Source of the DNA: Daucus carota subsp. sativus
Lineage: Eukaryota > Streptophyta > Magnoliopsida > Apiales > Apiaceae
Direction: 5' to 3'
Assembly (NCBI RefSeq): GCF_001625215.2
Contig: NC_030381.2
Coordinates: forward strand, 18,315,131 to 18,379,130
Length of the DNA stretch: 64,000 nt
A program made the position numbers and the translations under genes. The notes beneath the pieces were generated by a model that saw nothing but the letters and a program-made list of their open reading frames with translations, was not told the DNA's origin and did not search any database. Shown piece after piece: positions 32,794-44,800 of this stretch. Each line of letters begins with the position of its first letter. Within the stretch, counting starts at the first letter, position 1.

Positions 32794-35700
32794 ATGATCT
32801 CGGCACAAGAACTAACCAAGGTCGAAGCCGCGGTAGAGACCGAGTCGGTCCTGATCGGAAAAGACAACCCGACAAGAAAAATCAAAATTGGAAAAGGCTT
32901 GGATACTGTCTTTAAAGAGGAACTCATCCAACTACTCCGGAGCTATGCAGATGTTTTCGCCTGGAGCCCGGACGACATGCCCGGGCTGGATGAATCATTG
33001 GCAATGCACAGCCTGGACGTCGATCCCAAAAAGAAGCCTGTTAAACAAAAACGAAGAAACTTCGCACCAGAAAGGCAGAAGGCAATAGATGAGGAAGTTG
33101 GCAAATTAATGAAGGCAGATATCATCTGCGAGATCAAATACCCGGAGTGGCTAGCTAATGTAGTCATGGTAAAGAAAGCAAACGGAAAGTGGAGGATGTG
33201 TGTTGACTACACGGATCTGAATGCGGCATGCCCGAAGGACCCTTATCCTCTACCAAGCATAGACCAGCTTATCGATGCCACCTCAGGACACCTGATGTTA
33301 AGCTTTATGGATGCCTTCTCCGGGTACAACCAGGTTAAGATGAACCCAGCAGACATAGCCAAAACAGCTTTCATAACTCACCGGGCAGTGTATGCTTACA
33401 AACTGATGCCTTTCGGGTTAAGGAACGCCGGGTCTACATACCAGAAAGCAATGAATGAAATTTTCAAAGACCAACTTGGAAGGAACTTAGAATGCTACGT
33501 CGACGATATAATCTCCAAATCCACTTCGGTCCCGGGTCACATTTCAGATCTTAGAGAATGTTTTGAGAATATGAGAAGAACTAAGCTCAAGCTCAACCCG
33601 GACAAGTGCACCTTTGGAGTAGAGGCTGGAAAGTTTTTGGGTTTTATGGTAAGCAACCGGGGTATCGAGGCCAACCCGGAGAAGATCAAAGCTGTGCAGG
33701 AGATGCAACCACCCCGGACTCAGAGGGAGGTCCAAAAGCTAGCAGGGTCCTTAGCGGCACTCCGAAGGTTTGTCTCCAAGCTCGCTGAAAGATGTCTACC
33801 ATTCTTCGAATTGTTAAAAGGGGCAAAAAACCAGAAATTAGTAGAATGGAGCCCGGACTGCCAAAGAGCCCTTGATGAAATCAAAGCATACCTATCCAAG
33901 CCCCCGATCCTGACAAAGGCTTTACCCGGAGAGCCTCTATACCTGTACCTGTCGGCCGGTCCCCTTGCTGTCGGGGCAGCCTTGATCCGGGAAGAAGCCG
34001 GGCAACAGAAACCTGTCTACTATGTCAGCCAAGTCCTCAAAGATGCGGAGACCAGATACCCCAACTTAGAAAAATTTGCATTTGCACTGATCACCGCATC
34101 CAGGAAGCTCAGACACTACTTTCAAGGAAGAGAAATCAGGATTGTCACGGACCAACCGCTAAGGAAAATCATTCACAAGCCAGACATCTCCGGGAGACTG
34201 GTGAACTGGGCAATTGAACTTAGCCAGTTCAGCCTAACCTTCCTACCCCGGACAGCAGTCAAAGCCCAGGTCCTGGCAGACTTCGTTGTGGAATGCAACT
34301 TCCCAGAAAACCAGTCAACTCCTATGGAAACCGAACCGGAAGCCCCAATAGAACCCAATCCGGAGTCTTGGATACTCCATGTTGACGGCTCCTCAACAAC
34401 CGAACGGTCAGGAGCCGGGCTAATCCTGAAGAGCCCGGATGGGTTCACCATCAAAACAGCAATCTCTTTCAAGTTCGCAGCAACCAACAATCAAGCAGAG
34501 TATGAAGCCCTGTTGGCGGGGTTAAAGTTGGTCCGAACCCTGTCAATCCGGAACCTGACCATCTACAGCGACTCACAAATTGTGGTCAGGCAGACAAACG
34601 GGGAATACCTCGCCAAAGACCCAATTCTGACCAGGTATCAAGCCTTGGTGAAAAGCTACCTTACCCTGATCCCCGGGTGCAAAATCTTGCAAGTCAACAG
34701 GGAAGAAAACGCGGAGGCGGACAACCTCTCCAGGTTGGTCCAAAATTCGGCAGACCTGGATAGCTCAGTGTATTTCGAAGAATTGCACAAACCCACAATA
34801 GAGCAGGAAGAAGTCTTTGAAATCAACAACGACCCTACCTGGATGACTCCCCTGATCAACTACATAGAAAAAGGAGAGTTACCCGAGGACAAGGGAAAAG
34901 CTCAAAGACTAAAAGCTAAGGCAGCAAAGTTTTTCGTAGAAGGCGGGATCCTCTTCCGCCGGACCTACTCATCCCCAATCCTGAAATGCATAGGTCCGGA
35001 GGAGGCCGAATACTGTCTGAGGGAAGTTCACGAAGGGATCTGTGGAGATCACATGTCGGCAAAAGGCCTGGCCTATAAAATCATCCGGCAAGGCTACTAT
35101 TGGCCAACAATTCATCAAGACTCCGTCGAGTTTGTTAAGAAGTGCAAAAATTGCCAGCTATTCAGCAACGTACCCCGGGTAAGCCCTGTCCTACCCTCTT
35201 CGGTCTTATCCCCGATCCCCTTTGCTGTATGGGGGATAGACATTATGGGACCCTTCCCCCGGGCTAAAGGAGACCTCAGATACTTGCTTGTCTCCATTGA
35301 TTATATGACCAAGTGGGTTGAAGCCAAGGCAATGCGGACGATCAATCAACAAGATGTCATCCGGTTCATGGACAACATTCTGATGAGATTCGGGCTACCA
35401 AGAGTCCTGGTCTCAGACAATGGACCCCAGTTCATCGGGTCGGACTTTGAAAGTTACCTGGCCGAAAGAGGCATCAAGCACAAGAAGTCTTCAGTCGCCT
35501 ATCCTCAAGGAAATGGCCAGGTAGAGGTCACCAACCGGATCCTCCTGAGAGGAATTGAGAAAAGGTTAGAAGAAAGCAAGAGCAAATGGCCAGAAGAATT
35601 GCCACATGTTCTCTGGTCATATCGAACCAGTCCCCGGACAAGCACCGGCGAGACTCCATTCAAGTTAGCCTATGGAACTGAAGCAATGCTTCCAATTGAA

Positions 35701-36069
35701 GTCGGGTCACCCTCCCATAGGGCAATCAACTTTGACGAGATCACCAATGAAGAAGGACTCCGGGTCAACTTGGACTTGGTAGATGAGGTTCGAGACCAGG
35801 CAATCGCAAAAATGGAGAAATACAAAGAGAAGACCCGGGATCACTTCAGCAAGAAATCCCGAGTTAGAAATTTTCAAGTAGGAGACCTGGTCTTACGAGA
35901 CACCGAGGCCTCTGATCCCACCAACACTGGCAAGCTGATGCCTAAGTGGGAAGGCCCATACAAAGTGAAAGAAGTCCTAAGACCGGGTACTTACAAACTG
36001 GAGAACATGGACGGGTCAGAAGTGTCCAACACATGGCACGGACTCAGGCTAAGGAAATTCTATCAGTAA
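32794..36069 (+). CDS. Gypsy pol: RT, RNase H, second RNase H, integrase
   Basis: 1091 codons. Reverse transcriptase motifs include MCVDYTDLNAACPKDPYPLP, FMDAFSGYNQ and YVDDI. A Gypsy-type RNase H follows, then a second, archaeal-like RNase H (LHVDGSSTTERSGAG, NNQAEYEALLAGL, YSDSQIVV), the mark of TAT/Ogre elements. The integrase has its zinc-binding start (HEGICGDH, CKNCQLF) and catalytic core (GIDIMGPFP, SDNGPQF). It begins shortly after gag in another frame; how pol is expressed is not evident. Confidence 0.92.
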   Translation: MISAQELTKVEAAVETESVLIGKDNPTRKIKIGKGLDTVFKEELIQLLRSYADVFAWSPDDMPGLDESLAMHSLDVDPKKKPVKQKRRNFAPERQKAIDEEVGKLMKADIICEIKYPEWLANVVMVKKANGKWRMCVDYTDLNAACPKDPYPLPSIDQLIDATSGHLMLSFMDAFSGYNQVKMNPADIAKTAFITHRAVYAYKLMPFGLRNAGSTYQKAMNEIFKDQLGRNLECYVDDIISKSTSVPGHISDLRECFENMRRTKLKLNPDKCTFGVEAGKFLGFMVSNRGIEANPEKIKAVQEMQPPRTQREVQKLAGSLAALRRFVSKLAERCLPFFELLKGAKNQKLVEWSPDCQRALDEIKAYLSKPPILTKALPGEPLYLYLSAGPLAVGAALIREEAGQQKPVYYVSQVLKDAETRYPNLEKFAFALITASRKLRHYFQGREIRIVTDQPLRKIIHKPDISGRLVNWAIELSQFSLTFLPRTAVKAQVLADFVVECNFPENQSTPMETEPEAPIEPNPESWILHVDGSSTTERSGAGLILKSPDGFTIKTAISFKFAATNNQAEYEALLAGLKLVRTLSIRNLTIYSDSQIVVRQTNGEYLAKDPILTRYQALVKSYLTLIPGCKILQVNREENAEADNLSRLVQNSADLDSSVYFEELHKPTIEQEEVFEINNDPTWMTPLINYIEKGELPEDKGKAQRLKAKAAKFFVEGGILFRRTYSSPILKCIGPEEAEYCLREVHEGICGDHMSAKGLAYKIIRQGYYWPTIHQDSVEFVKKCKNCQLFSNVPRVSPVLPSSVLSPIPFAVWGIDIMGPFPRAKGDLRYLLVSIDYMTKWVEAKAMRTINQQDVIRFMDNILMRFGLPRVLVSDNGPQFIGSDFESYLAERGIKHKKSSVAYPQGNGQVEVTNRILLRGIEKRLEESKSKWPEELPHVLWSYRTSPRTSTGETPFKLAYGTEAMLPIEVGSPSHRAINFDEITNEEGLRVNLDLVDEVRDQAIAKMEKYKEKTRDHFSKKSRVRNFQVGDLVLRDTEASDPTNTGKLMPKWEGPYKVKEVLRPGTYKLENMDGSEVSNTWHGLRLRKFYQ

Positions 36070-36224
36070 AGACCAGACGAGAAAGAAGAATCCTAGAAAA
36101 ACAGCTACGCATACCTAAAAAGCAACCATGTATTTTGATCAATCTCAAAGCTGTGTAATCATTTTAAATATCAATGAAGTCTTTTGCTGATCATGAATCT
36201 GCTTTATTATCTACTTCCAAAATT

Positions 36225-36890
36225 TCAAAGGCAACAAAGCGATCAACCCGGGTAGACTTTGCCCGGATCAATCCATTTCATTTACTTAGGAAAAATTCTA
36301 AGTGCAATCATATTAAAGCACTCAACCCGGGTAGAAGTTGCCCGGGTCCATCCATTTACTTGGAAAAAATTCTAAGTACAAACATATTAAAGCAATCAAC
36401 CCGGGCAATCAACCCGGGTAGAAGTTGCCCGGGTCCATCCATTTCGTTTACTTGGAAAAAATTCTAAGTACAAACATATTAAAGCAATCAACCCGGGTAG
36501 AAGTTGCCCGGGTCCATCCATTTCTTTTGCTTGGAAAAAATTCTAAGTGCCAACACATATAAAGCAATCAACCCGGGTCCATCTATTTAATTTACTTGGA
36601 AAAGTTTTCTAAGGCAAACACATCTAAAAGCAATCAACCCGGGTAAGCATTACCCAGATCCATCTATTCTATGTACTTAGAAAAATATTCTCAGCAATCA
36701 GACTCGGATTCACTTTGCCCGGATCCATCTGGTTCGTTTAAGAAATTTCTAAGTATGAAAGCTATTTGAGCAATCATACCCGGGCAGACGTTACCCGAGT
36801 CCACCTGTGCATACTTGCTTAGAAAAATTTCTAAGTGCAAAAGCTGTCTAAACAATCATACCCGGGCATATGTTACCCGGGTAAGAAACA
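36225..36890. repeat. Tandem-repeat array 3' of Gypsy pol
   Basis: About eight degenerate units of 65-85 bp. The typical core is AACCCGGGTAGAAGTTGCCC then GGGTCCATC, followed by a TTTACTTGGAAAAAATTC block. Each unit has two CCCGGG palindromes facing each other, so units can fold on themselves. Such arrays between pol and the 3' LTR are common in this lineage and are a known source of satellite DNA. Confidence 0.85.
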
Positions 36891-37036
36891 TATGAAACAA
36901 ACAGAAGCATTCATTCATAAGCAATATTTAACAAGTACTGCAGCCAGACCCGCAACAAAATATTCAAATCCGGACACAGACAGAATTAAATTACAAGACA
37001 TTGTTTTTGGAATCAAATAAACTGGAGAAGAGAGGA

Positions 37037-39754
37037 TCAGTCAGCAAGAGTTTCATCAGCAGGAGTTTCATCAGCCGGAGTCTTCTCAACCGGAGTCCCA
37101 TCAACCGGTTCAGAATCGGAGGAAGAGCCCAGATCAGCATCAGCACCCGGATTGGCAGGAGGGAGAAAGCTAGGAGAGGGGCCTTCGTAAGGCTCCGGTT
37201 CTCCTTTGCCAGCCTTGATCTCATCCTTAGCAGCAAGATAGAGCTCTATAAAACTCTGCAAGGAAGCCTCCGGGTCAGTCTTGATGTGCCGCTCGGCAAC
37301 ATGCCAACACCGGACGACTTCAAGAGCTCCAGCGGCGGCCAAGGCATCCGCATAAGCAGAGGACTTTTGGAATTCCGCAATAACCTTCTCCGGTTCCTCT
37401 CTCCCTTCCAAGAGCTTCTTCAGATCAGCCACCTCCTTCTCCAGCCCGGAAACCTTCTTCTCAGCGCTGTCAGCCCGGGTCCCAGCATCCTTAATCTTCT
37501 GATTCAGCTCAGCCTCTTTCCGGATCTCAGCTTCTTTGATCTTAGAGGCTACCCCGGACTCCAAAGCCTCCCGGGCTGACTTCTCCACATCCAGATCCTT
37601 CTCCAGCTTCGTGACCCGGGCGAGGCTCTTCACGGAAAGATCCCTCTCCTGCTTCAAGCTGTTCAAAGCATGGGTATTGAACCCGGCCAGACGACCACCG
37701 AGCTGAAAAAGAAGCAGGACACCAGGGTCAATAAAACCGGAAATAACGAAAATGAAGAAGAAAAGCAAAGTACAAAAAAAAGAAGAAGAGAGACAGAGAG
37801 GAGTCGGATTGTAAGATACCTGACCCCACAAGTTCCCGATTTCTTTGAAATTGGTGGCGAGACCCTCATCCTCCATCATTTCCCAGTCTTGGTCAGAGGG
37901 AAGTTCGGACATCAACCCGAGCACTTTCTTAACCGGGTACTTGCCAAACTTAGGAGCCGGCCGGGAACCGCCCCCAACATCGACTCCAAGATCCACAACC
38001 TCCATAGCTGCCTTACCCGGACCCTCCACTGTCATATCAATGACTTCCCTTTCAGAAGAATCAGCATCAGTCTTCTTCCTCTTTCTTTTCGGCCCCTGAT
38101 CCGGGCTCTCCACCTCTTCAGCATCAGCGATCAACTCCGGATCCGGAGTTGCACCCAGGTTAGCACTGGAATGCCCAGTACCCTCCGTCCCTTGACGGGA
38201 AGACCCGGACTCCCCTCTCTTCGACCCGGACTCCCCTTTCTTCGAGTCCCCTTTCTTCCCTGATTTCTTCTTCGGTTGAGGCTTCGGGGCCACATGCACG
38301 CCTCCCAAATTCCGAAGAGCAGAAGCAAAAGAATCTTTCGCAGACATAATAGCCCAAAGCTCCGGATCAAAGTATGGAAGACCTGACAAAAAGAAGAACA
38401 CCCGGGTCAAAAATAAGTAAACAAGGATATAAAGGCAACAATATCATACTAAGGAAACATGACTAGAGGAACAGGCAAATTATAAACAGAAGGACCCGGA
38501 CAAGACACTACAAAAGCAAAGTAAGAAAGTAATAAGAGAAGACAACTCACAACCACCCTCGTGCAGCTTATCATGCTGCATAAATGTGTCCCGGGTTAAT
38601 TGGAACCCGATGCAAGTACAGAATTCGACCAACTGCGCCCGGAACTCCCCATCAGCACCCGGGGCACCAAAGTCGGTCCTCACCTTCTTATCGTCAGTTT
38701 CTATATAAGGCATAAAGGACAGATCCAAACCCTTAAGCATAAGCACCTCACCATTCCACAGCTTCAGCGAACTTTGGTGGATTACCGGACTCACAAGCCC
38801 GGACCCCAGGCCACACTCCTTTGAACGGAAACGAAGCTCGTACAAAGGTTTCACCCCGGACTTTTTAAATTGAAACAGAACATGGAACAGCTTCAACGTC
38901 GGATAATAGTTCATCTTATTGCACGCCCACAAGAACCAGGTCATCCATTTGACCGCGTTCGGCGTCAGCTGCATCGGAGAAATCTTCCACTCGTACTTGC
39001 ACAAATGCTTGAAAAAAATGTGCCACCGGGGGTTCCAGCCGGATCGAAGGTGCTCCATCCATACCGGAACAAAACCATCTTCGGGCCGATGATATATCAT
39101 CTCCCCGGGCTCAGGCCACCTCCACTCGACTTCGGGAGGAAGCTGAAAAGCTGCCCGGATCATCCGGTCAGCCATATCCGGAGCCATCTCTTTGATGTAA
39201 CTCCTCACCGGGAACGGAGCCCGGATCCCAGGAAACTCTCGGAACGCCTCATCAAATTTCTCTTTATTATAAGGTGCCAGTTTTCCATTCGGATGTTTGG
39301 ACCTATAAAACCCCGACATATTGACATAGAAGCCCTTCTCCTCGACAAGCGGGCCTTTGGTGATGAAGAACGATTTGCTATCACCCCAAATACCCTCCGG
39401 GGTCATAATAACTTGTCGCCCGACCGACACCACCACCTTCTGGCGTGCAGAAACCACCCCGGACTCCTCAACCTCACGATCGGCCATCCTTACCCGGGCA
39501 CGATGAGCAAGTGAGCGGACCTCGTCGGACTCAGAATCACCCGAAAATTCCCCGGGTACTGCCGAATATGCAACAATTTCTTGCCTCGGCCTTTTAGCAG
39601 CACGGACCCGGGCACGATAAGCAAGGACGTGAGGCCCGTCGGACTCACTATCACTAGAAGACTCCCCAGAAGATAGGGAACGAGCAGCAACCTCTTGTCT
39701 TGGCCGCTCGGGGATCCGGACCATGGACCTAAACAAAGAAACAACCCGGGTCAA
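37037..39754 (-). CDS. Antisense coding unit inside the Gypsy element
   Basis: A minus-strand gene of several exons. The upstream part (38.5-39.75 kb) holds repeated SESD/RARVRAAKRPRQE segments and then a conserved block (VNMSGFYRSKHPNGKLAPY, EVEWRWPEPGEMIYHRP) like the plant 'putative gypsy-type transposon' domain. The downstream part (37.04-38.41 kb) is acidic and coiled coil (EKKVSGLEKEVADLKKLLEG), ending in repeated ADETP units. GT-AG sites suggest at least two introns. TAT-lineage elements are known to carry extra, sometimes antisense, genes of unknown role. A TATA box at 40690-40697 on the same strand could drive it. Confidence 0.75.
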
Positions 39755-39978
39755 TTTTAAGAGTTCAAAGATTGTTCCACGTTTTATTAAGGTCCGGATC
39801 CCATCCTAAATCTACGTGAAGAATACCAACCGGAAAGAAGCACTCAAGCACATCCTATAAACCAACCCGGGTCCTCTCCTTTTTCAGATTTATGTGGGAG
39901 ATGAATACTACATATTAAAAAGCACACCCGGGTCCTACATACATACTACAGCACAACAAAATTCCCCCAAGTACGAAA

Positions 39979-40150
39979 ACAAAGCAACCATATCCTAAAG
40001 CTACCCAACCCGGGTAAAACTTTCCTACCCGGGTTCAGTTCAAACCCTACCCTTCACAATCATATATACAAGCCTCAAAACACCCAAGGCAACCATATCC
40101 TAAAGCTACCCAACCCGGGTAAAACTTTCCTACCCGGGCTCAGTTCAAAC
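39979..40150. repeat. Direct repeat in the antisense leader
   Basis: A block of about 65 bp (CAACCATATCCTAAAGCTACC, then CAACCCGGGTAAAACTTTCC) occurs at 39979-40048 and again at 40088-40150. Confidence 0.85.
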
Positions 40151-40689
40151 CCCCGAGAAACCCAAAAGCCACAAACAGTTCCTTCATTATTTCAAATCAA
40201 AAACAAAGATCAAACTCAAACCCCTCGCCATATACAAATATACATACACATACACCCAAGAACAGCCATCCAAAAACCCAACCAAAACCCGAAATCTTCG
40301 ACGACCAAAACCCACACTTATACACTCCCAATCATCACATCTACGCATCCGAAACTCAAAAACCCACAACTATAAACAGTCGAACAAATACACTTATATA
40401 CCGAGTCGAAATCGAAACACAAAAAGCAACCAAAATCAACAAAGTTTTCATAAACTTAAGCATGGCATTCGAAGTACAGCAAAGGAAGACAAGGATAATA
40501 AAGAAGGGGAGACGAAAAGGGAATAAACTTACTTGAAGCAACGACGGAGAAGCGGAGAGAACGAAGAAGCGACGACGCCCGAACTCCGGTGAAAAGCAGT
40601 AAAGCACTCGAAAATGGGTTTTGCAAGAAAGAAACAGAGAAAATGGAGAAGCTAAGAAGTGAAAATGAAAACAAGTGGAGTTAGACCCC

Positions 40690-40697
40690 TATTTATA
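40690..40697 (-). promoter_or_regulatory. TATA box for the Gypsy antisense unit
   Basis: TATAAATAGGGG on the minus strand, about 0.9 kb upstream of the first antisense coding block. It matches plant core promoters and the same 8-mer in the LTR. Confidence 0.6.
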
Positions 40698-41160
40698 GCA
40701 GCAGCATGGTAGGTTACGTGGCAATTTCCCATTGGCCCCAGCCGTTCATTACAACTGTAATCATTATGCATGGGGAAACTCGACGGTTCAATTTTCAAAA
40801 TAAATAGGCAGTTAAGAAGACTCTTCAGATCCTAAGGGACTCCAAAGCGATCGGTATACCACACAACCCGGGAACCAAACCCAAACACGGGGCAGTTCCA
40901 CCCGGGTCCCCTCATCAAATCCCCGGGCACCTCAACCGAGCATCCTGCACAAGAAATCTTACACCCCCTACCCGGGTCCAACCCGGAAGAGAAGCGAATA
41001 GCAATGATTCAAGCCGATCTACCCAGACAGAGCAATCTAGCCGGATAGGGGGGCAAAGCTAAAAAACAATTACCTCTCTCCCGGACACCTCAGAGTACAG
41101 CAACAAACCCGGACATACAAACAGACAAACTCTACTCCCTCACACAGGGAACCTGTATAA

Positions 41161-41176
41161 GGGAGTGGGGGGCAAA
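41161..41176 (+). other. Gypsy polypurine tract
   Basis: GGGAGTGGGGGGCAAA directly before the right LTR. Confidence 0.85.
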
Positions 41177-41844
41177 TGATAGGATAGATCCGGATAGGTC
41201 AATCCGGACCCACCAACTTTCACTATCCGGGTACCTCGCCGGCTTACAACCAAGGACGTCAACCCTGGAAGGAGACTCAACCCGGGTAGGCACCTAATCC
41301 ACCCTACCCGGGTACACATGTACCGGCCGACAACCACTGCACAAGGCACAGACTGACACGATGAAGACAAATGTAACGGTCAACTACTGACGATAGAGAC
41401 AAGCCAGGGAACATTCCAAAATACTACTCCTACGCTGACACCTGGACACGTGTAGGGGATCGAACCCCTACGCGTGTAGGACCAGGATCCAGGTACTCAC
41501 CCTTAAACCCTAATCCTTGGCCTATAAATAGACCAAGGATCAAGAGTCTAAGGGTGACTCTCTCTTTACACTCATTTTCACACACACTTACACTCAGCAT
41601 ATATTCAAACACTCTCAGCCACCAGCCACCAGCAACCACCAACCATACACCTTCACCCACCACACATAGATAGCACTTTCTCTAGTCTTTATCCTTCCGA
41701 AACCTACGCTTACTCTCACGCCGGAGGCGCTTCGGGGCAAAACCCCCCCGCCGGCGTTGTTTTGTAGGCTCCCATCCAGCAGCTGCACCACGGAACCACC
41801 AGTCAAGGAGGAGGAAGGACCGGGATCGGAGATTGGCGTTATCA
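41177..41844 (+). repeat. Gypsy right LTR
   Basis: 668 bp; I found a single difference from the left LTR (CACCCACTT there, CACACACTT here). Confidence 0.96.
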
Positions 41845-41849
41845 ATAAC

Positions 41850-44800
41850 TGCATCAGGCGGATACAAAATTAATCCCATACAGGGGGTTAACACCAGGCT
41901 AAACGGGGAACATGACCATGATAGAAGCCAGATAAACATCAAACTAAACAGAAACCTAAAGAAGCAGGCTAACTGAGAGTACTACTATAGACTCCTGCAG
42001 CAGCTAACCATGCATGCATCCTTAAACCAGATCGCTGAAGGGGGGGTTCACGAGAAAGGAGAGACTGATTCGGACCGAGGCTACCAATGAAGCAATTTAG
42101 ATTTTACTTCTTCCGAAATTAATGCTAGAAGGCCATGCACCCAATCACCATTCAAGCTATGACTTTGAGGAGGATTACAAATCTTGCCATATAATTTTGA
42201 TGCTGGAACAAACTCAAAAGTCAAGACAGAAAGCTAAATGAATTGCTTAATAAATGTACCCTTCACTTAAGCCAGGAGAAAATCATTAGGTGCCGGGAGC
42301 GCCCTTCTTTAGCTAGGTAATCAGCTATATAATTTAATTCTCGAGAAATGTAAACAGCTTAGATATTATGAGTCCAATTTCTTAGTGATCCATTGGTGTT
42401 AGATCTGCTCTCCTGGATCTGATGGATCAAGAGATTGGAGTCCATGAACACTGCCAACCTGGACTTTGCATGAACACTGGTATAAAAGGTCTGTAGAAGG
42501 AAAACTAAACTTTGAAGTTCCGTCTCATGGGCTGATTGTTGCGCTGTTGGGCCGGAAAAGATAAAGCATACTTCTCTGGAATTATTAAGAATAAATCCAC
42601 CAATACCCGCAGAAGTAATACCTTCTTTACATTTCTAGGACCCATCAATGAGGCCAATAAAATCCACCATATGAAACCAATGAGCGAGGAGGTCTGATAA
42701 CCTCTTCTTCCTGTGAATATCAGCTGCTGCAAGAGGACTTACACACCAGAGATTACTGAGATTATCTGAAGTGAGGTTGAAATTTTTTGCCCAGCTAAAG
42801 GAGGTTGATTTTATGAAATGAACAGCTTGAGATACTGACATGATTCTTTGTTCGTGAACTAATAAATTTCTAAACCTCCATAACGTCCATAACAACGCCA
42901 CAATACATATATGCCACCCTTCCTTATGATTCACATGTTTACTGCTCAGGAAATCCTCAATTCTGAATCTCGCTTGCAGTGAGAATTTTGCGTCTAGCCA
43001 GAGACTGCACTCTCTCCATATTGCCTTAGCATAGCTGCACTCCCATAAAATGTGATCTTGCGTTTCATCTTCAGTTAGACACCTCTTACACTTATTATAT
43101 GTGACACCGGAAGCAATGGAAACAAGTAGATCAGGGTTTAATACTCGCCACTCTAAGGAATCCACCCTAGAGATAAGAGCAAACTCGCCACCCAAAGGAA
43201 CCCAACCCCAGGGATAAGAGTATAAAGATCAATATTCTTTTAACAAAAGAAATATTTAATTTTTGTATTTTCAATTTCAGCTTATAGGTACATAGTTGTG
43301 ATAGTCTTTATATAGACTTGGCCAGAAACATCCCTTCTGCCATAGGTAGGTGCAATGAACATGAGATTAATGCTAATCTTTTGATATTCTTTGACTTGGA
43401 CTATTAAAAGATATAACTGATATCATTCCTAGGGACTTGCTAATACATGAACTAGCCTAGTAAATGATATGAATACCAGAAAATAATCTCAATGCAAATA
43501 CTTTAACTCAGAATGTACCCTGCTGGACAGCTTGACCACCTCTGACTAAAAATGAGATAACTTCTTGTAGAAAATGTATTTCTTTGATCCGTAAAATTTG
43601 TTGAAAACTAGACTCCAATACCTTTCCAATGATATATCACACTGCACCCAGAACGTCCTAGATAAAATCAGTTTATTCTTCGAAGTTGACTCAAAATATC
43701 CTCAGAATTCTGAATTTTCTGCGTCAATATGTGACTATATTCTTTTTGCAGAGAAACACAAGAGATGGGAGAATATTATGCACGCATTGCCACAAGAAAA
43801 ATTTAATACGATGGGGAACCTTGACTTTCCACAGCTGAACCCATGGGCCTGGGAATGAACAAAAATTATGTAATTTATCTGCACAGATTTTAGTAGAGAA
43901 ATTATCATTATTATGCCATAGGAGATGATCTTCAGCCGGTGAGAACTTAATTGATTTCAAGATGTCCGTCAGCTCGTGGCATTGTAGGGTCTCAAAACCT
44001 GAAAGCTCCCTTCTTCAGTAAGAATCAAAATCTGCCTGGTTCCACTTAGCAGACATCTCCTTTACTGAGATGTACCTAAACTTTGATATTCCAAATAACT
44101 CTGGGAATTTTGCGCTCAAGGACTCCGAGCCAATCCACCAATCTGTCCAGAAACGGATTGTGTTTCCATTTTGTACTTGCCACTTAAAATTAGCATGGTC
44201 CCATGTGCCATCTCTGAATTCTCCTGGGATTTTTGCTAGATCCCTAATAAAATCAGATAATGAATTTAACCGACCGTTAAATGTACCAGAGTAGATACTG
44301 TCGATCAGCTCTTCACCATACTTGCCAACCAAGACTCGTGAGTATAAGCTTGTACGGTCCTTTTTAAGCTTCCACAACCATTTTGAGAGCAGAAGAACAT
44401 TTCGATCATGAATAGAATGCAATGCAAGACCACCCAATTCCTTTGGTTGACAGATTACCCTCCAATTAATAGAATGCATCTTCTTAATTTGTGAGGTTCC
44501 AGAAGCATTCTCCTTCCAAAAGAACCGTCTTCGAACAAGATCAATTTCTCTAATCACACCTCTTGGAATTTTTGCCAAATTCATCCAGTAAAGTGGAAGG
44601 CTGTTGATAGTTGATTTGATAAGCACCGTCCTCCCAGACTTATTAAGCATTTGTTCTTTCCAGAGGCTTAGTTTCAAACGTACTCGCTTGACTAGAGGGC
44701 CCCAGAACACTCTCCTTCTAGGAGAAGAATTAATCTGGTGGCCTAGGTATGTCATTGGTCATTCTCCACTACAACAACCTAGAGTGCTAGCAAGATAAGT

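Larger units (their letters stand above)
29213..41844 (+). mobile_element. TAT-lineage Gypsy LTR retrotransposon, looks whole
   Basis: 12.6 kb, flanked by a 5-bp duplication ATAAC (29208-29212 and 41845-41849). The LTRs are 668 bp each and I could find only one substitution between them, so insertion is very recent, likely within about the last 0.2 million years. The internal plan is primer-binding site, gag-protease, pol with two RNase H domains, a tandem-repeat zone, an antisense coding unit, polypurine tract. The duplicated RNase H and the extra antisense gene place it in the Ogre/TAT (Retand-like) branch. It is unusually GC-rich for this window and full of the palindrome ACCCGGGT. The main frames are open, so it looks whole. 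Confidence 0.95.

Noticed and set aside
36225-36890. CRISPR-like array
   Set aside because: Repeats are regularly spaced but degenerate, spacers are themselves repeated, and they lie in a plant retrotransposon.
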